Assembly (NCBI GenBank): GCA_963783855.1
Contig: CAWAPE010000014.1
Span: 310,001 to 374,000, forward strand
Length of the DNA: 64,000 nt
From: JAKAGZ01 sp963783855
GTDB lineage: Bacteria > Bacteroidota > Ignavibacteria > Ignavibacteriales > Ignavibacteriaceae
Reading direction: 5' to 3'
Within the stretch, counting starts at the first letter, position 1, and every line of letters starts with the position of its first letter. Positions 62,631 to 64,000 of the stretch are shown piece after piece. Below the pieces are notes generated by a model. The model did no database searches. It was not told where the DNA came from and was given only the letters and a program-made list of their open reading frames with translations. The position numbers were made by a program, and so were the translations under genes.

Positions 62631-63746
62631 ATGGAAAAACTTGATAAAGAAACTATTAGTACCTGGAGATACCATCTGCAGGATGAAATAGATGCGGCAT
62701 TTCTTTACCGAACATTAGCAGAGCTTATCCATAACGAAAAAAGAAGAAATATTTATTTGCAATTAGCAAATGTTGAGGATAAGCACGTTGAAGCGTGGAG
62801 AGATCTTCTGATAAAAAATGAAATAAAAATCAGAAAAGAAGAACCGTCAACTAAAGCAAAAATTACCGCATGGTTTTCTAATAAATTTGGTCCTGCATTA
62901 CTTACAAAAATGATGCTGCAGGAAGAAGCTACTGAAGTAAAATCCTATCTGGGTTTATATAAGGATAATCCGGAAGGACAGACCGGCGATATTGCACTTC
63001 GACTTGCACGCGATTCTGCCGAACACGCGAACAAATTAATGGATACTGATGATATAAGCGAGGAGCCGTGGCACAGTTCGGAATCAGGTGGAATTTTAAG
63101 GAATGTAGTTTACGGGTTTAATGATGGGCTAACGGCAAATTTTGGTTTGATTGCAGGAGTAATTGGTGCGAGCGCAGCTCCACATTTAATTTTAATTTCA
63201 GGTATGGCAGGATTGATTGCCGACGCCCTTTCGATGGGGTCTTCCGGATATCTTGCTGCAATAAGTGAAAAGGATGTTTTCGAGCATGAAAAAAGAATGG
63301 AAAGGGATGAAATAAGATTGATGCCGGAGCTTGAAACAGAAGAACTTGCATTGATTTATGAATCAAAGGGTATGAATCCCGATGATGCAAAAAAGTTAGC
63401 TGTTGAAGCAATGAAAAATCCGGAACAGGTGCTTGATGAAAAAGTACGAGAAGAGCTTGGCATGGTTGAAAACCCTCAGAGTCCCCTGAAAGAGGGATGG
63501 ATAACTGGTCTGGCAACTGCAATCGGGGCATTAATTCCCGTTTTTCCATTCTTTTTCTGGGAAGGCACGATTGCAATAATTATTTCATTTATAATTTCAA
63601 TGACGGCCCATTTTGGTGTCGGCGCTGCAAGAAGTTTTTTTACGGGACGCGGTATTTTCAGAAGCGGTTTTGATATGTTCGTGGTAGGTTTTGGTGTTGC
63701 CGCAGTTGGTTATTTTATTGGGGAATTAATTCTGAAATTTTTATAA
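62631..63746 (+). CDS. Ferritin-like-VIT1/CCC1 fusion membrane protein (MbfA-like)
   Basis: 371 aa. Residues 1-140 are an erythrin/rubrerythrin-like helical domain with E19, E49 and H52 and later ARDSAEHANKL. Residues 150-371 are a VIT1/CCC1 transporter: GFNDGLTANFGLIAGVIGAS, then ADALSMGSSGYLA, ISEKDVFEHEKRMERDEI, and two final helices. The MbfA group exports iron or manganese. So this operon pairs an importer with an exporter under one regulator. Could alternatively act as storage/transport. Confidence 0.85.
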   Translation: MEKLDKETISTWRYHLQDEIDAAFLYRTLAELIHNEKRRNIYLQLANVEDKHVEAWRDLLIKNEIKIRKEEPSTKAKITAWFSNKFGPALLTKMMLQEEATEVKSYLGLYKDNPEGQTGDIALRLARDSAEHANKLMDTDDISEEPWHSSESGGILRNVVYGFNDGLTANFGLIAGVIGASAAPHLILISGMAGLIADALSMGSSGYLAAISEKDVFEHEKRMERDEIRLMPELETEELALIYESKGMNPDDAKKLAVEAMKNPEQVLDEKVREELGMVENPQSPLKEGWITGLATAIGALIPVFPFFFWEGTIAIIISFIISMTAHFGVGAARSFFTGRGIFRSGFDMFVVGFGVAAVGYFIGELILKFL

Positions 63747-63765
63747 ATAAAAAAGAGTTATGGTT

Positions 63766-64000
63766 ATGAAGAAAATCAGAATATTGTCCTGGAATGTTAA
63801 CGGACTTAGAGCAGTTCACAAAAAAGGTTTTCTGGATTGGTTTAAAAAGAGCAGCCGGATATTCTTTGTCTGCAGGAAACAAAAGCGCAGGAAGAACAAT
63901 TACCGGACGAAGTAAGAAATGTTGAAGGATATCACTCATATTTTTCATCAGCTGTAAAAAAAGGTTATAGCGGCGTTGCTATTTATAGCAAAGAAAAACC
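63766..64000 (+). pseudogene. xth: Exodeoxyribonuclease III, start only, with a frameshift
   Basis: ATG 63766 behind AAAGAG gives KKIRILSWNVNGLRAVHKKGFLDWFKK, the normal N-terminus of exonuclease III / AP endonuclease (catalytic Asn in WNVNG). At 63844-63848 the A-run is one base short; restoring it gives QPDILCLQETKAQEEQLPDEV, with the catalytic Glu in QETK, and continues to the window edge (SGVAIYSKE). Runs off the window. The defect is in a homopolymer, so a sequencing error is likely. Confidence 0.85.

Noticed and set aside
1..64000. CRISPR array, prophage or integron
   Set aside because: No direct repeats with regular spacers, no phage structural genes and no integrase were seen.

Overview
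The window is A+T-rich bacterial DNA that reads as a member of the Ignavibacteria (Bacteroidota/Chlorobi group). The evidence is several secreted proteins ending in type A type-IX-secretion sorting domains of the NPFNPST kind, a TonB-receptor / giant secreted protein / PorV-like triad, Mla lipid transport, a NifJ-type pyruvate oxidoreductase next to a PyrD-like protein, and genes whose best-remembered relatives are in that group. No rRNA, tRNA, CRISPR array or prophage was found. All functions are inferred by reading; no database search was possible.

Layout. 1-7.6 kb: end of a secreted protein, then a pyrimidine catabolism cluster (preT, preA, hydA, a kynureninase-like PLP enzyme, an NCS1 nucleobase permease) interrupted by a four-helix-bundle (IVP-type) gene flanked by degenerate inverted repeats. 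7.7-11.6 kb: a secreted protein, then a candidate PD-(D/E)xK nuclease and a DNA methyltransferase separated by a REP-associated tyrosine transposase inside two arrays of short palindromes. 11.7-22.3 kb: one minus-strand run of eleven genes combining myo-inositol-phosphate synthase, a sugar-nucleotidyltransferase-like enzyme, a CDP-alcohol phosphotransferase (lacking a canonical catalytic Asp), a Gfo/Idh dehydrogenase, an aminotransferase, an ATP-grasp ligase, a HAD protein, a flippase-like membrane protein and the MlaEFD lipid transporter. I read this as a candidate pathway for an unusual inositol- or aminocyclitol-containing lipid and its transport. 22.3-31.3 kb: a long non-coding stretch, then the TonB receptor / 1283-aa protein / PorV-like operon. 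31.3-43.9 kb: heptaheme cytochrome-TPR protein and assorted housekeeping genes, with several single-base frameshifts between 38.5 and 41.4 kb. 44.2-48.9 kb: nifJ and a dihydroorotate-dehydrogenase-like gene.

48.9-57.7 kb holds two paralogous cassettes in tandem, each LuxR-type regulator, then an envelope protein, then a subtilisin-like T9SS protease. In one the protease is destroyed and the regulator intact; in the other the reverse. Inside the destroyed protease lies the strangest feature of the window: 836 bases (54163-54998) with only three C on the plus strand while G persists. The flanks can be aligned to the intact protease and show C-to-T replacements, as if the plus strand had suffered strand-coordinated cytosine loss.

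57.8-64 kb: SixA-like phosphatase, an epimerase, a His-rich periplasmic protein, then a metal-homeostasis operon with a DtxR/MntR regulator behind an obvious inverted-repeat operator, an NRAMP transporter fused to a Usp domain and a ferritin-VIT1 membrane protein, and finally the frameshifted start of exonuclease III. Several frameshifts (38.5-41.4 kb and 63.85 kb) fall in or near short homopolymers, so sequencing error must be considered before any of them is called biological.
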